Positions 1 to 11,354 of a stretch of DNA of 64,000 nt are shown here, piece by piece. Under the pieces are notes generated by a model. The model saw only the letters and a list, made by a program, of their open reading frames with translations, ran no database searches and was not told the DNA's origin. A program made the position numbers and the translations under genes. Position 1 is the first letter of the stretch. Every line of letters starts with the position of its first letter. Origin of the DNA: Rhinopomastus cyanomelas (lineage: Eukaryota; Chordata; Aves; Bucerotiformes; Rhinopomastidae); contig VXBP01002784.1 in the NCBI GenBank assembly GCA_013400115.1, positions 1,309,383 through 1,373,382 on the forward strand. Reading direction: 5' to 3'.

Positions 1-191
1 TTCCCAAGCGTAGTGTCTGTCTAGCCCCATCAGGTGTGTGTGCCACAAAAACCAAAGGTCTGAGCTAACAGAGCTCTTTGCTCAACACCTGCCTAGTGCT
101 AGCAGTACAGTCCATAGTACACTCAGTGTCACTGTGAGAGTGGGGTTCTAGCTTTGAAAGGTTTTGTTTGGGGCACAAAACCCACTGTTTC
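1..191. other. unique sequence at left edge
   Basis: No coding region, RNA gene or repeat is recognised here. The sequence is of mixed composition and runs directly into the first CR1 copy. The open frame that starts at 154 owes most of its length to that CR1. Confidence 0.5.
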
Positions 192-712
192 TGACCTCAC
201 CTGGAGTATTGTGTCTGGTTCTGAAGCCTCCACACAAGAAGGATGTGGAGCTGTTGGAGCAAGTCCAGAGGATGCCATGAAGGTGCTCTGGGCGCTGGAG
301 AACTTCTCTTATGAATATAGGCTGAGAGAGTTGGGGTTGTTCAGCCTGAAGAGTCCTAGAGGGGACCTTAGAGCAACCTTCTAAGCCCTGAAAGGGACCT
401 CTAAGGCGGCTGGGGAAGAACTCTGCTCTTCACAAGGGCATGGAATGATAGGATGAGGAGGAAAGTTTTAAGCTGGAAAAGGGTAGACTGAGGCTGGACA
501 TGAGGAAGAAGTTACTTGATCTGAGGGTGGTGGATAATTGAAACAAGTTGCCTGGAGAGGTGGTGGAGGCCCTGTCCCAGGAGACATTCACGGTCAGGCT
601 TGGTGGGGCTCTGAGCAATCTGTTCTACTTAGAGATATCCCTGCTTGTTGTAGAGGGGTTGGACTAGATGACTTTTGGGGGTCTCTTCCAACACAATACA
701 TTCTGTGATCTT
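192..712 (+). mobile_element. CR1 LINE, 5'-truncated, RT C-terminus plus 3'UTR
   Basis: This is the 3' part of a CR1 retrotransposon in sense orientation. It opens in the conserved RT C-terminal region (tgacctcacctggagtat), passes through the block 'ggctgagagagttggggt' and ends with the CR1 3' signature 'ggttggactagatgact' and 'ttctgtgatctt'. It differs from the commonest subfamily in the window: the tail contains 'ggctctgagcaatctgtt', a block also seen in the copy at 31.7 kb. The frame is broken (for example TAA at 382-384), so it is a dead copy. The truncated 5' end is usual for target-primed reverse transcription. Confidence 0.9.
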
Positions 713-2500
713 CATTACTGCCATGGAGGCCTTGCTGTCACCCCCACAAGGTCCCACGCAGGGCAGCAGGGTTGGTGGATCACTTTTCTCCCATCTCTGC
801 ACTCCTCACTCTAGCTTCTGGGCTGCTGCATCTGTATTTCCTCTTCACGTGTCATCCATCACTCAGGTCCCAGTACACCTCCTGCATGGTTTCTGGTGCA
901 AAGGTAGCCCCAGCTTAAATTAGGTCTGTGATTTTCTTCTCCTCCCTTATTGTGCACAGCCTTTTCCTTTACTTTTTTCCCCACTTGAAGCCTCCTTGGA
1001 GTTTTCTCTTGGGCATGCTACACCTGAAATCTTGATTACATGCAAGTGGAACTGCTGGAATTGATGTTGGCACAACCAACTCTTGATCCGAGCATCTTTC
1101 CATTTGAAAACAACGCTCTCCAGTGCCCGGCAGACAGGGAGCCCCCTCTAGCAGATGCCATCTCTGCTTCGACTGCTGGCAGAGTCTGAATCCTAACCTA
1201 CACTTCCTGAACTCAGGTTTAATCTGTTTGTAAAGGTTTCTGAGGTTTGTGAAAGAACATCCCTGAGTTAATTCTGCCTTTGTATGGTCAGCCTACGAGA
1301 CTGGGGCATAACTGAGCAAATGAAGGAGATTCTTAATCGAGACATAAAAATGCAAAACCCAAAGCTTAGAGCAACAAAATTACTACTTTTAAAACCTTAA
1401 TCTATTTTATTTCTATTATTGGAGCAAAACTGTGAAGACACAATATAGATTCATTCTGTGATTTTTATAGCCACAATTTTTATTCTAACTTTTTATATTT
1501 TATTAGATAAGGAAGTCATTTAAATTCCCCAAGCCTCATCTTGTAGCCTTCATTCAGGCAGGTCGTCTTCCTCTGAGTCTCTGCTGCCAAGCAAAAACTG
1601 TAGAATAGAGCTTTTTTAGCTCTTGTTGAGACAAATACATATTCCTCATTTTCACTTCTCCTCTGATGTATTTTAAAAGAATAAGTGAAGCCAAGCAGCC
1701 ACGCGATTTAAAATCGACGATTAAAACAATGCTTGGTGTAATGTATTACCCCAATTTCAATTTGGACCATATTCCCTTGGGAAGATTTGGGACAGTGGGC
1801 TAGTTCTGGCTAATTCTCTAGCCTGCAATATATAAATTCTACCCTGTTTTCAGCGTACAAAGTTGGTGTGTATGAATGTATGAATAAGCTGGTCATCAGT
1901 TCCACTTCATTACCCAGCGAGCTGAATCTGATGAGATACTTGGGAGCCACACATGTCCTGCTTGGTACTTTATGACCAATTATTTTATTTTTTAAATACT
2001 TTTAAACCTGATGCTTGGAAAAGGTGCAATAAAGCAAAAAATATTATTAAAATTTCATAAGGGGAACAATTGTTTTTTTAAAGCTGTTTAAGTATATAGA
2101 CTGGTAATCCAATTTTAAAGATATTTCCTCAAAGGTAGAAAAACAAGTAAAAAGACACAAAGGACACCAATTCTGCTGTGAGAGGGGACCAGTTAAATTG
2201 CTGAAGTGACTTTGTGAATGTGTGCGGTGTGTTTGATGTGTTCCTTGCCACTTAATGTTGTTGGGCAAGATATTTCCCTTTTTGCCCTGGATCAGTCACT
2301 GGTCTGGAAACTTTTCTGTATTCAACATATTTCAGTGCTGTTTATGATTTTCTGCTGTCCTGGAAGTGGCTGCAGTTAATTCTACAGTCTTGCCTTTTTG
2401 GAAATCCATAAGAGGAAGGGATTGTGCTGCCCTAAACCAAGGACTGGTTATGCTGGTAACCTACCACTGCACAGTGCAAAAGAGAGCAGGTGCAGTAGCA
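713..2500. other. unique AT-rich sequence, nothing recognised
   Basis: No gene or repeat is recognised over 1.8 kb. The stretch becomes AT-rich after about 1350 (TTTTATATTTTATTAG near 1490). Several AATAAA-like hexamers occur (for example near 2028) but have no associated transcript signature. The short open frame at 2047-2268 (minus) has no recognisable domain and is taken as chance. Confidence 0.5.
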
Positions 2501-3324
2501 TAGAACCATAGAATCATAAGGGATTGGAAGGGACCTCAAAGGTCATCTAGTCCAATCCTCCTGCAACAGTGGGATCACCTAGACCAAGTCACACAGGAAC
2601 ACATCCAGGTGGGCTTTAAACATCTCCAGTGAAGGAGACTCCACAACCCCCCTGGGCAGCCTGTTCCAGTGCTCTGTCACTCTCACTTCTCATAAATATG
2701 AGAAGGAATATGAGTTCCTTCTCATATTTATGTGAAACCTCCTATCCTCCAGTTTACAACCATTGCCCCTCATCCTATCACTAGATGACACTGAGAAGAC
2801 CCTGGCTCCATCCTCCTGACACCCACCCTTCACATATTTATAGACATTAATAAGGTCACCCCTCAGTTTTCTCCAAGCTAAAGAGACCCAGCTCCCTCAG
2901 CCTCTCCTCAGAAGGGAAGTGCTCCACTTCCTTCATCATCCTTGTTGCCCTACGCTGGACTTCCCCCAGCAGCTCCACATCCCTCTTGATCTGAGGGGCC
3001 CAGAACTGGACACAACACTCCTGATGTGGTCTCCCTTGTACAGAGTAGAGGGGAAGAAGAACCTCTCTTGATCTGCTAACCACCCCCAGGATGCTGTCGG
3101 CCCTCTTGGCCACAAGAACACACTGCTGGCTCACAGTCATCCTGCTGTCCACCAGGACCCCAGGTCCCTTTCTCCCAAACTACTCTCCAACAGATCAGTC
3201 CTCCACCTATACTGCTACCTGGGGTTGTTCTTGCCCAGATGCAAGACTCTGTACTCCCCCTTGTTATACTTCAATGCATTTCTCTCTGCCCAGCTCTCCA
3301 GGTCTCACTGAATGGCAGCACAGT
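2501..3324 (-). mobile_element. CR1 LINE, 5'-truncated, RT C-terminus to 3' tail
   Basis: This is an antisense CR1 copy of about 820 bp. The 3' terminal repeats lie at the left (tagaaccatagaatcata), followed by 'attggaagggacctcaaa' and 'cctagaccaagtcacacagg', the mark of the abundant young subfamily here. The minus-strand frame 2856-3152 still reads as the CR1 RT C-terminal region (residues like RADSILGVV, CCVQFWAPQ and ERLRELGLFSLE) for 98 codons. A perfect 18-bp inverted repeat at 2691-2732 interrupts the 3'UTR and is not part of the normal element. Confidence 0.93.
2691..2732. repeat. perfect 18-bp inverted repeat with 6-nt loop inside CR1
   Basis: The left arm 2691-2708 (cataaatatgagaaggaa) is the exact reverse complement of the right arm 2715-2732, with loop 'tatgag'. 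The right arm matches the usual CR1 sequence at this point. The left arm replaces the block 'tgggaagaag' seen in sister copies such as 55826-56322. It looks like a templated fold-back copy of the neighbouring 18 bases. Confidence 0.95.
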
Positions 3325-4190
3325 GTGTCCCAAAGATTGCTAAAGGTTTTCTGAAGGCTGTGGAATTGTTCAACCTGTCCCTAAGCCCATTTAAACCTCT
3401 GTCCCTGCCTAATTCTTCCCATGTGTGCTGCCTCTTCTTCTGTGAGGACAAAGAGTGAGACACTGGGGTGATTCTTGTAATCCTACTTTTGTCTTTTCTC
3501 TTTCCTTCATATTTCACTTACATTATAAATGGAATTATTGTAGCCTGCAGGTAGTGTTCAAAACAGGGTTTTGTGTAGTGCTGTGATGCTGTTTATAGGT
3601 TTGTTCTACGATGCACTTTGAGCACTGGGATGGTGTTTTCCGGAGGCTCTGCAGTGGGTTCAACACTACTGCTTCTCCCTTAAGGATGCTGATTAGTACT
3701 TAGCAGCATTATCATCTGCCGTTGGACCGCTCCATCCATTGGCACTGTGAGATCAAATAGAGAGTTTGGAATCAAGTAGAACAAGGGGTGTTCAGCTTTG
3801 ATAGCAGCGTAAGGTATTTTTAGTGTCTGTCATAATCCAAACTCTTTCCCCACCATTTTTCATCATATCTGTCTGCTGGCACAAGTCAGTACCACCAGGG
3901 ATGGGCTCAGTGAATCACCAAAGTACAGGATCTTTGAGTTCATTTCCTCCCAGCCCAGCTTTGACTCCCTTTAATTCTCTAGCAGTTCCCATTCACTTTC
4001 TAGAGACCCAGGAGTCCATTTCAGATGATCTGACCTGATTTCCTTGTTTACTTTGCCCAGAAAGTGATGCCACTAAGAAAAACAAAATGCACATCCAAAT
4101 ACATTAAATATGGTTTGAAAACAAAGACAGACCACTTTTTTCATCTATTTACAGTTGAGAACCTACCACTGATTTTTACAGTCCATCACA
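3325..4190. other. unique sequence between two CR1 copies
   Basis: No gene or repeat is recognised. The open frames at 3305-3517 (minus) and 3823-4038 (plus) are short, have no known motif, and are taken as chance. Confidence 0.5.
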
Positions 4191-4576
4191 CACCTTCCTT
4201 ATGAGGAGAGGCTGAAGGAGCTGGGTCTCTTTAGCTTGGAGAAGAGGAGACTGAGGGGTGACCTCATTAATGTCTATAAATATATGAAGGGTGGGTGTCA
4301 GGAGGATGGAGCCAGCCTCTTCTCAGTGTCATCTAGTGATAGGATGAGGGGCACTGGGTGCAAGCTGGAACATAGGAGGTTCCATATGAATATGAGAATG
4401 ACCTTCTTCCCGGTGAGGGTGACAGAGCCCTGGAACAGGCTGCCCAGGGTGGTTGTGGAGTCTCCTTCACTGGAGATGTTTAAGACCCACCTGGATGCGT
4501 TCCTGTGTGACTTGGTCCAGGTGATCCTGCTGTGTCAGGGGGATTGGACTAGATGATGTTTTGTGATTTTGTGATC
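4191..4576 (+). mobile_element. CR1 LINE, 5'-truncated 3' end, young subfamily
   Basis: This sense CR1 fragment starts in the end of ORF2 (gaggctgaaggagctggg) and runs through 'aatgtctataaatatatgaa' and 'tgtgtgacttggtccaggtg' to a tail 'gtgattttgtgatcac'. The usual 'tcgaggtcccttccaatccc' segment just before the tail is missing: 'actagatgatgtt' goes directly to 'ttgtgatttt', a small deletion relative to the copies at 6.9 and 38.1 kb. The 106-codon frame 4236-4556 is CR1 sequence, not a host gene. Confidence 0.92.
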
Positions 4577-6400
4577 ACAAAGATGAGTAGCAGTGTGAGT
4601 ATTTGCATTGTTACCCGCAGCAAAGCTCACGAACGTTGATTTTGTTATCATTTAATGCACTGGTGTGATTAGAACAGCAGCATGGCTGTCTTAAAAAACT
4701 CCCTCCCCAAAGTTTCCTGTAGTGCTTTTTCCTACATGTATTTTTAGTGTCTTCACTGCTGCAAAGGTACAGGACTCTGTACTGTATTTCAAGTGCTCTG
4801 TAATGTGCTGTTGTTAACAATGGAAACCATTCTTCATTCTACTGTTGCTAGTTATTATATTTTTTTCTTATGCTTATAGATTGGCAAGTGAAGGGCTCCC
4901 TTTGTGTCCTTTCCCCCCAAGTTTCACCTGTTTTCTTCTTAAGATTATTTTAATCTTGGTCTTCTTATTTTCTATTTAACAAAACTAGGTAGTGGGGTTT
5001 GTTGTTTTTTTTTCAAAGCAGGAAAGAATTACTGGATTTATATTTTTTTTCCCAGAGTCAATGAAAAATTTCCCATAAGAAAAAAATGAGTTGTCTAGGG
5101 GGAAAAAAATTCTTGCTAAGCAAAATTCCACACCTCTTTCCTGTACTAGGTGTGCTGTATTAAACTGCACGTTGAAGGCTTTTCCTGCTAATTTCAGTTA
5201 TTTTTCATCCTATAGAGAGGCTTATATCTTACAGCATTCACCCAGAGTTTATAGGAATGCTGAGTTGTCATGCAGGAGTTTTACCTCACACCAGGGAGAT
5301 ATTAGTTGATAACATCTACCTTGTTTAGATTTATTGCTTTAGTACACTTCATGCTAAAAATATATTTTTACCATCTGCTAAGATTAGCACTCCAGTGGCA
5401 ATAAATTTACTTGCCCTGTTACTGTGGTGTAGTTTGGAACGTTCTTGCACTTGATTTGGCCTAATTGAAAACAGGGTAAGATAAATGATGCACTGTGAAT
5501 TTCTCCCTCAGATGTACCATTGTTCATTACTTCAACAAGGGATGAGCACATCTGATTGTAATTTCAATTGTTCAGTAAAACAAAAGTTTCCATGGTGAAA
5601 ATATGGTACCAAGAGCTAGAATTGTCTGAGGGTGACTTGTGAAAACCCCAATATTGTTTGAGTAATAAAGACAGGGTCGTTTTTCATTTACACACTTGTT
5701 TATCCTCAGACCCTAATGGGGTGAAGTCAGGAATTCACACACTGCATGGAATATGGTATCAGACCTTAAACTGTCTGCTCTTAAAGAAACACCTGCATTT
5801 AAAAGAAGGAAGCAGTGTATCAGCAGTCCTTGCTACTGCAGAAGAATCCACCCAACTAAACTACTGTTTGTGCCACTACTTTATTAATTCCAATTTCCTT
5901 AATATAAAGCCTATAGAGTAAAGTACTAAAGAAAACTAGATGAGCTGAAGGTGCTGATTAACTAATGCCAAGCAAGTTGTGTGGAAACAATAAAGAGCAG
6001 GTATGAACCACTCTACCTGCTTGGCGTTTCTGCCAACCTAATTTGTGATCTCATAATTTCATTTTTGTAAGTTTATAAATATTTCAGTTTTGTGTTCCAT
6101 GGGCAGACTGCAATACTTTCCTTTATGGGATGTGAAAATACAGCCTGTAAATTATAGCCTTTCCTTCAGAGTTTGGTATGAGTTTGGGATAAACAAGTAT
6201 AAAAGATTTACAGTTGGAGATGGTGACGATGCAGTGGAAGTTAGTGAGAACAGGAGAGAAATCGTTTCATGTTAGGTCTTTTTGTTTAGATTCAGGTGTG
6301 ATTTTCATGCTAGTGATGTCTGCTTTTGACATGACCAACATCAAGTGTATCCTACTTTCTTCATTTGTGAAATCAGTTTCATTGACTTGCTTGTACAGAT
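4577..6400. other. unique AT-rich sequence, nothing recognised
   Basis: The stretch is mostly A+T-rich, with homopolymer T runs near 5005-5055. Short open frames are scattered on both strands with no recognisable domain. No RNA gene, LTR or DNA transposon end was identified. Confidence 0.5.
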
Positions 6401-6517
6401 CACAGAATCATTAGGAATTGAAAGGGACCTCGAAAGATCATCTACTCCAATTCCCCTGCCAGAGCAGGATTACCTAGACCAAGTCACACAGGAACATGCC
6501 CAGGTGGGTTTCAACAA
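6401..6517 (-). mobile_element. CR1 LINE 3' tail, antisense
   Basis: This is the terminal 117 bp of a young-subfamily CR1: 'cacagaatcattagg', 'gggacctcgaaagatcatct' and 'gaccaagtcacacaggaaca', stopping after 'ggtgggttt'. It is severely 5'-truncated. About 70 bp further right lies a second CR1 in the opposite direction, so the two 3' ends point outwards. Confidence 0.93.
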
Positions 6518-6589
6518 GTCTCTGTCCATAAGTAATCTGCAAATCCATCTTTTTTCTTTAAAAAGAATTAGAATATCTTCAACAGTGGA

Positions 6590-6964
6590 AGTCTCTCTAG
6601 CTGGGAGAAGAGGAGACTGAGTGGTGACCTCATTAATGTCTATAAATATGTGAAGGGTGGGTGTCAGGAGGATGGAGCCAGGCTCTGCTCAATGTCATCT
6701 AGTGATAGGATGAGGGGCATTGGGTGCAAGCTGGAACACAGGAGGTTCCATATGAATATGAGAAGGAACTCCATCACACAAGAGTGATGGAACACTGGAA
6801 CAGGCTGCCCAGGGTGGTTGTGGAGTCTCCTTCACTGAAGATGTTTAAGACCTGCCTGGATGTGTTCCTGTGTGACTTGGTCTAGGTGATCCTGCTGTGG
6901 TGGGGAATTAGACTAGATGGTCTTTCGAGGTCCCTTCCAAACCCTATTGTTCTGTGATTCTGTG
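6590..6964 (+). mobile_element. CR1 LINE 3' end, sense
   Basis: This sense copy starts at the end of ORF2 (gtctctctagctgggagaag) and runs through the 3'UTR to 'cccttccaaaccctattg' and the terminal 'ttctgtgattctgtgg'. It differs from the expected 3'UTR around 6768-6785, where 'ccatcacacaagagtgatgg' replaces the 'ttcttcacagtgagggtgat'-like block. It forms a minus/plus pair with 6401-6517. Confidence 0.93.
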
Positions 6965-9049
6965 GTCTCTGGGATATCAATTTTTGTAACATGGCTACTT
7001 GCAAAGCCTTTTTCACCCTTTGAGTAAAATCCTACCCAGTCTTTAATAAATACATAGCTCTGTAGTGTTTTCCTCTTTGATATCACAATACATTCTTTGC
7101 CTGATGACCAGGTTCTGCTCGTGCTACTCCCAGCCAGCGTCAGCCTCCTTTGGCTCCACTTGGCATTTTGGCCAAGATGAGACCACTGGTCTGCAGCAGC
7201 TCAGCCCTGTCTGGTGTTTTCACAGCAGAGTTTCAAAGCCCTCCCTCCAAACAGGGGTTTGTTATGGAAGTGCTGCCACAACCTTAGCGAAAGGCTTGTG
7301 AATGGCCGCGTTCTAATAGTCTCACGGTTACCGTGCTGCTGTTATCCATTTCTAGTGTCTGTTACAGAAATTGGTATTGTATCTAGAACAATTGCTGTTA
7401 TTAACAGGTTAAGCTGCTGGGATGTTAAAATAAAGGCTGCCCAGCTTTAGTGCATTTTGTTGTAATCATCTCCCAGATGCCTTGTCGGAAATCAATTCAA
7501 GTTCAAAACTGGCTGGAATTGGGAGGTCAAGGCTTCTGCAGACTAAATATTTTATCTTCTGCTCATGTCTGGAGCTTTTAAAGATGTGTATTGGGGGCTC
7601 TTTTCTCATATCCCATCAGGACAAAGATGATTGGCTTTGCCATTTTGCCCAGGTTAGGACAAGGTTAAAATCAATTATAATCAATTATTAAGAGTCTTCT
7701 GTGGCTGCAAAGCTTAAAAGGGGATTTTAGAAGTTGCTCGGTTTTGAAACTGAATATCTTAGTTGCTAGTGTAGATGTCATTATTCTGGAAAGTGAGATG
7801 TAAATCTCATCTGCACCCATAATGAATGCACAGAATTCCTTCTTCTTGCCCTGGCTGGTTTGGAACAGCAACACCTAAAAATGAAAGCTACAAGCTCAGC
7901 CAGGACGGCGGCACCGTGTTACAAAACCTAGCTGTCTTCTCCATGCTTACATCCTCCAGCTTACTCAGAGGAAGCTGTTTACAATTTGGTGAAGTCAGGT
8001 GTTTTTTTCCCCCCCAGAAATGTATTCAGCTCACTCTGGTCTTCAGAGCTGAAATGCTAATTTTCTGGTAGGTTTTGGGGACGCCACACTTTTCAAATAC
8101 GACATTATTTGTGGGTTAGACTTCTTTCTGTTTTCCTGATGTACTTGAATCTACAAGATCATTGCTTCTCCCTGGGAATGAATCAGTCATTTTGTTTGAA
8201 TATTGTAGCTGCCATCTTCCCCATGCAAATCACATTCAGCGTTGTTCTCACAGCTTTTCAGTGAAAAAGCAAACATGCCTCTTTGTCCCTCGTCACCATT
8301 GCAACAGTGCTTTTGAACATCATCTTTATACTTCAAGTTTACATTTAAGAAAATTGAGAATTAAGAATTTTAATGTTAAGCCCAAATTTTGGAGGTGGAT
8401 GAGGCTTCTTGTAAAGTCAAGGATGATCTGCTGAAAATAAACCCTAAATGTGTGAAAGGTGGCTTTACTGGGCTAATTCTTAATTAGTTAATTCTTAGGA
8501 AACCTGTCAGACTGATGCTAGTCAGCTCAGTAGCCTTAGTTGTTTGTTTTTAATGTTGGGATAACTGTTCTGCCTTTTATTTTAGAGAGTGAAATGTTTG
8601 TGCATCTCATACAATATAATGTGCCCTAATAAGGAGGAAAGCTCAGTTAATCTGATGGGGGAGCCCCATAGGTACATGTGCTATGCCGTGGCTCAACTTA
8701 GCCCTGCTTGCTGTGTCTAAGCCCATGAAGAAAGTGATTGTCAGAGCTGAATTAGGACATCAGGAGAGTGTTTGTGAGGTGGTTACTAGTCCAGCAGAAC
8801 TGATTTGGATTTGTAACGCAGGCAAAGATCTTCAAAGCATGACTCTTTAAAACACTTTTGAGCTGGAGTCATTTTCTCTTACCACTTGTTGATATGAGAT
8901 ACCATACATCTGATTTTGAGATCCTTAATATGGGGAAAATATGAACAACTGTATGATTATGAAAACGTTCAGACGTTCAAAGTGATGTAAATATTTTAAT
9001 GAACATAAGAATTCATGAGCACAGCAACTGAGAAATATTTCCTTAGAAT
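6965..9049. other. unique sequence with a 10-bp tandem duplication
   Basis: No gene was identified. At 7669-7688 the decamer 'aatcaattat' is present twice in perfect tandem. Open frames up to 90 codons (8162-8434, plus) have no motif I recognise. The rest is ordinary A+T-rich avian non-coding sequence. Confidence 0.5.
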
Positions 9050-9107
9050 GATTGGGTTGGACTCGATGATCTCTTGGGTCCCTTCCAACCCCTAACATCC
9101 TATGATC
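9050..9107 (+). mobile_element. CR1 LINE 3' tail remnant (about 58 bp)
   Basis: The fragment 'attgggttggactcgatgat' followed by 'gggtcccttccaacccctaa' and 'catcctatgatc' is a CR1 3' terminus in sense orientation. It belongs to a different, probably older subfamily than the abundant one, with 'ctcgatgatctcttggg' instead of 'ctagatgatctttcgag'. Confidence 0.85.
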
Positions 9108-11096
9108 ATTTTCACGGGGATACTACAGTCCCGCTCCTGTTTCCAAGGGTGTTGTAGTGAACATGAGATTTGAAAAGCATGTGTAGGTTTACTGTCCTGA
9201 AATATAGATATCTAATGAAAACCAAGAAAAGCAGAATCAACTAGCTTTTATCTCCACATGAAACCACTGAGCATTTTACAGGTATTAAAGAAAGTTTAAC
9301 TTTTCTGTACGTATGACATTCACAACGCCTGGGCGCTCGAAAGTATGATTTTGCTCATCTCCAGGCATTTCTGTTTGCTACCAAAATGGGCTGTTTCTGG
9401 AAGAGTTACCAAAAGTCATATAGTTTTATTATTTCTATGCACCCTTCCAGAAAATATGTGTGTTTAAGTGTACCTGGAAGATGTTGATATCCATTAACAG
9501 TCATACTGGGCCACTATGATAATGTCACACATTTTCTACCCTGAATTTGAGGGTAGAGTTGAAGCATCTGGTTTGACACCAGAAATCCAAGCAAAGGGTA
9601 GTTTGTAGCTGTGTTTGTAATGTGTAGGTGTGTTTATAATGCAGAAACTTCTGTAAAAGTACCAAAGTGGGCAGGGTAAGGGAAACTTTTCCTTCCAATG
9701 TTCTCTTTGTCCCATTCGCCATAGCTGAAGGGTTGATTCTTCATCCTGTCCCAAGCAGAAGGAGTCACCTGTGTGCAATGAGCGATCGTGGTCCAGTTCA
9801 GAGCTGTACCCCTAGTGAAAAAGCTTGTGTCATGGGCTCCAAACACTCAGCTCCTGATTCCACAAGTGGTGCAAAAAGCATGTGAATAAAACATTCAGGA
9901 ACAACTGTGATACTGATCTTCCCACTGTCTTGAGACGGCCCTTATTTATGTTCCCAAATAGCTATGTGATAGGCTTGGAATTCAGGGATTATCTTAATAT
10001 CTTTCTATTGCAAATTATAAGACTGCAAAAAGCTTTATAATCGTAGTTTTCCTACTAATGATGTTTGCAAGAATCAGTCATTAATAGCTTATAAAGTGGA
10101 TCAGACTCCTTTCATATCCCAGCAATTTATTTCACATACAGGATTGTATCCCTTCTCCATTTCATTTTCAATTGATAAAACAAGAGGTATAAAATATAAT
10201 TTACTATAAATCAGTGCTTGGCTGTGCAACAACTACGTGATAAAATGCATCAACAGGCCCTTCCTTTTCGGGGAACACTACTACAGCTGACACATTTTGG
10301 TAGCCTTTTGCACCAGTCGTCCTTAGAAAAGGAGAGGTACATAAAGAATGAGAGTTCTTGGCTGGTATTTGAAAGCACAATGTTTTTATTGGAGGCAGGA
10401 ATCCCATTTCCCTTTTCTTGGAAGGTTCAGGGGAACCTATCATTTGGCTAATGAGACACATGGCACTGTATGCCTGAGTAGTCCAGAGAGAGATCAAAAG
10501 TTCCCATTTATCCTTCGTGGTGGAAATACAAGTCTGGAGACTGCATGTGTTTCTAATTTCAATGCACTTTTATTTCAGTTATGTAGATGGAGAGAGGAAT
10601 CAAGCCAGAGCTTCCCCAACAACAACAAAGGTCTTATACTGTCCAAACAGACTGCATTCCTGGACCCACTGGTCATGCCACCAAAAAAGTTGTAAAGATT
10701 CAGCATGGTCTCAAAAATAGCTATGCTATTCATCTCAACCTTGCACACAGGCACCAGTGTTTATAATGTTGAAGTTAAGCTTTCAAGAGAGCAGAAAACC
10801 TATAGCAGGACATGTGGACCTGTGTGGTGGTTTGCTGTGCCATGAAGTAGTTCCTAGCAGAGGACCAAAGGATGAAACTCTAGTGTTTGTGGTTCATACA
10901 GATTTTGCAGAACACTTGGAAGAACTGCTGCAAAGCCTTTGTCATCACAGATGACACTCCTCAGCATTCTGAGGTTTCCTTCTGATTCACAGCTGCAGTC
11001 ATGCATGAACTGGGCACGAGCATCTGCAGAGGAGTTCTTGCAGGTGGAAGTCTCCCTTCTTGATGTTTGAAAAGGAATTGAAGGTTTTTAATGATT
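9108..11096. other. unique sequence, nothing recognised
   Basis: No gene is identified. Several overlapping open frames of 65-115 codons occur at 9525-9885 and 10204-10954 on both strands. None has a domain or repeat signature I know, and they overlap one another on opposite strands, as chance frames do. Confidence 0.45.
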
Positions 11097-11165
11097 AGAG
11101 AATCATTAGGGATTGGAAGGGACCTTGAAAGATCATCTAGTCCAATCGCCCCCTGACACAGTAGT
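11097..11165 (-). mobile_element. CR1 LINE 3' tail, antisense, young subfamily
   Basis: 'gagaatcattagggattgg' followed by 'gggaccttgaaagatcatct' and 'agtccaatc' is a 69-bp 3' tail of CR1 pointing left. It abuts, within about 20 bp, a sense CR1 of another subfamily. Confidence 0.9.
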
Positions 11166-11185
11166 CTTTTGGTCAAGTATCGGAT

Positions 11186-11354
11186 CAGGGTGCCCAGGGA
11201 GGTGGTGGAGTTGCCGTCCCAGGAGGAGTTCAAAAAACATGTAGATGTGGCACTTAGAAGCCTGGTTTAGTGGGCATGATGGAGTTGGGTTGATGATTGG
11301 ACTTTATGCTATTGGAGGTCTCTTCCAATCTTGGTAATGATTCTACGATTCTTT
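11186..11354 (+). mobile_element. CR1 LINE 3' tail, sense, older subfamily
   Basis: 'agggtgcccagggaggtggt' leads through 'agttgccgtcccaggaggag' to 'gattggactttatgctattg', 'aggtctcttccaatcttgg' and 'tgattctacgattcttttc'. The layout is that of the CR1 3'UTR, but the divergence shows an older subfamily than the adjacent antisense tail. Confidence 0.87.
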
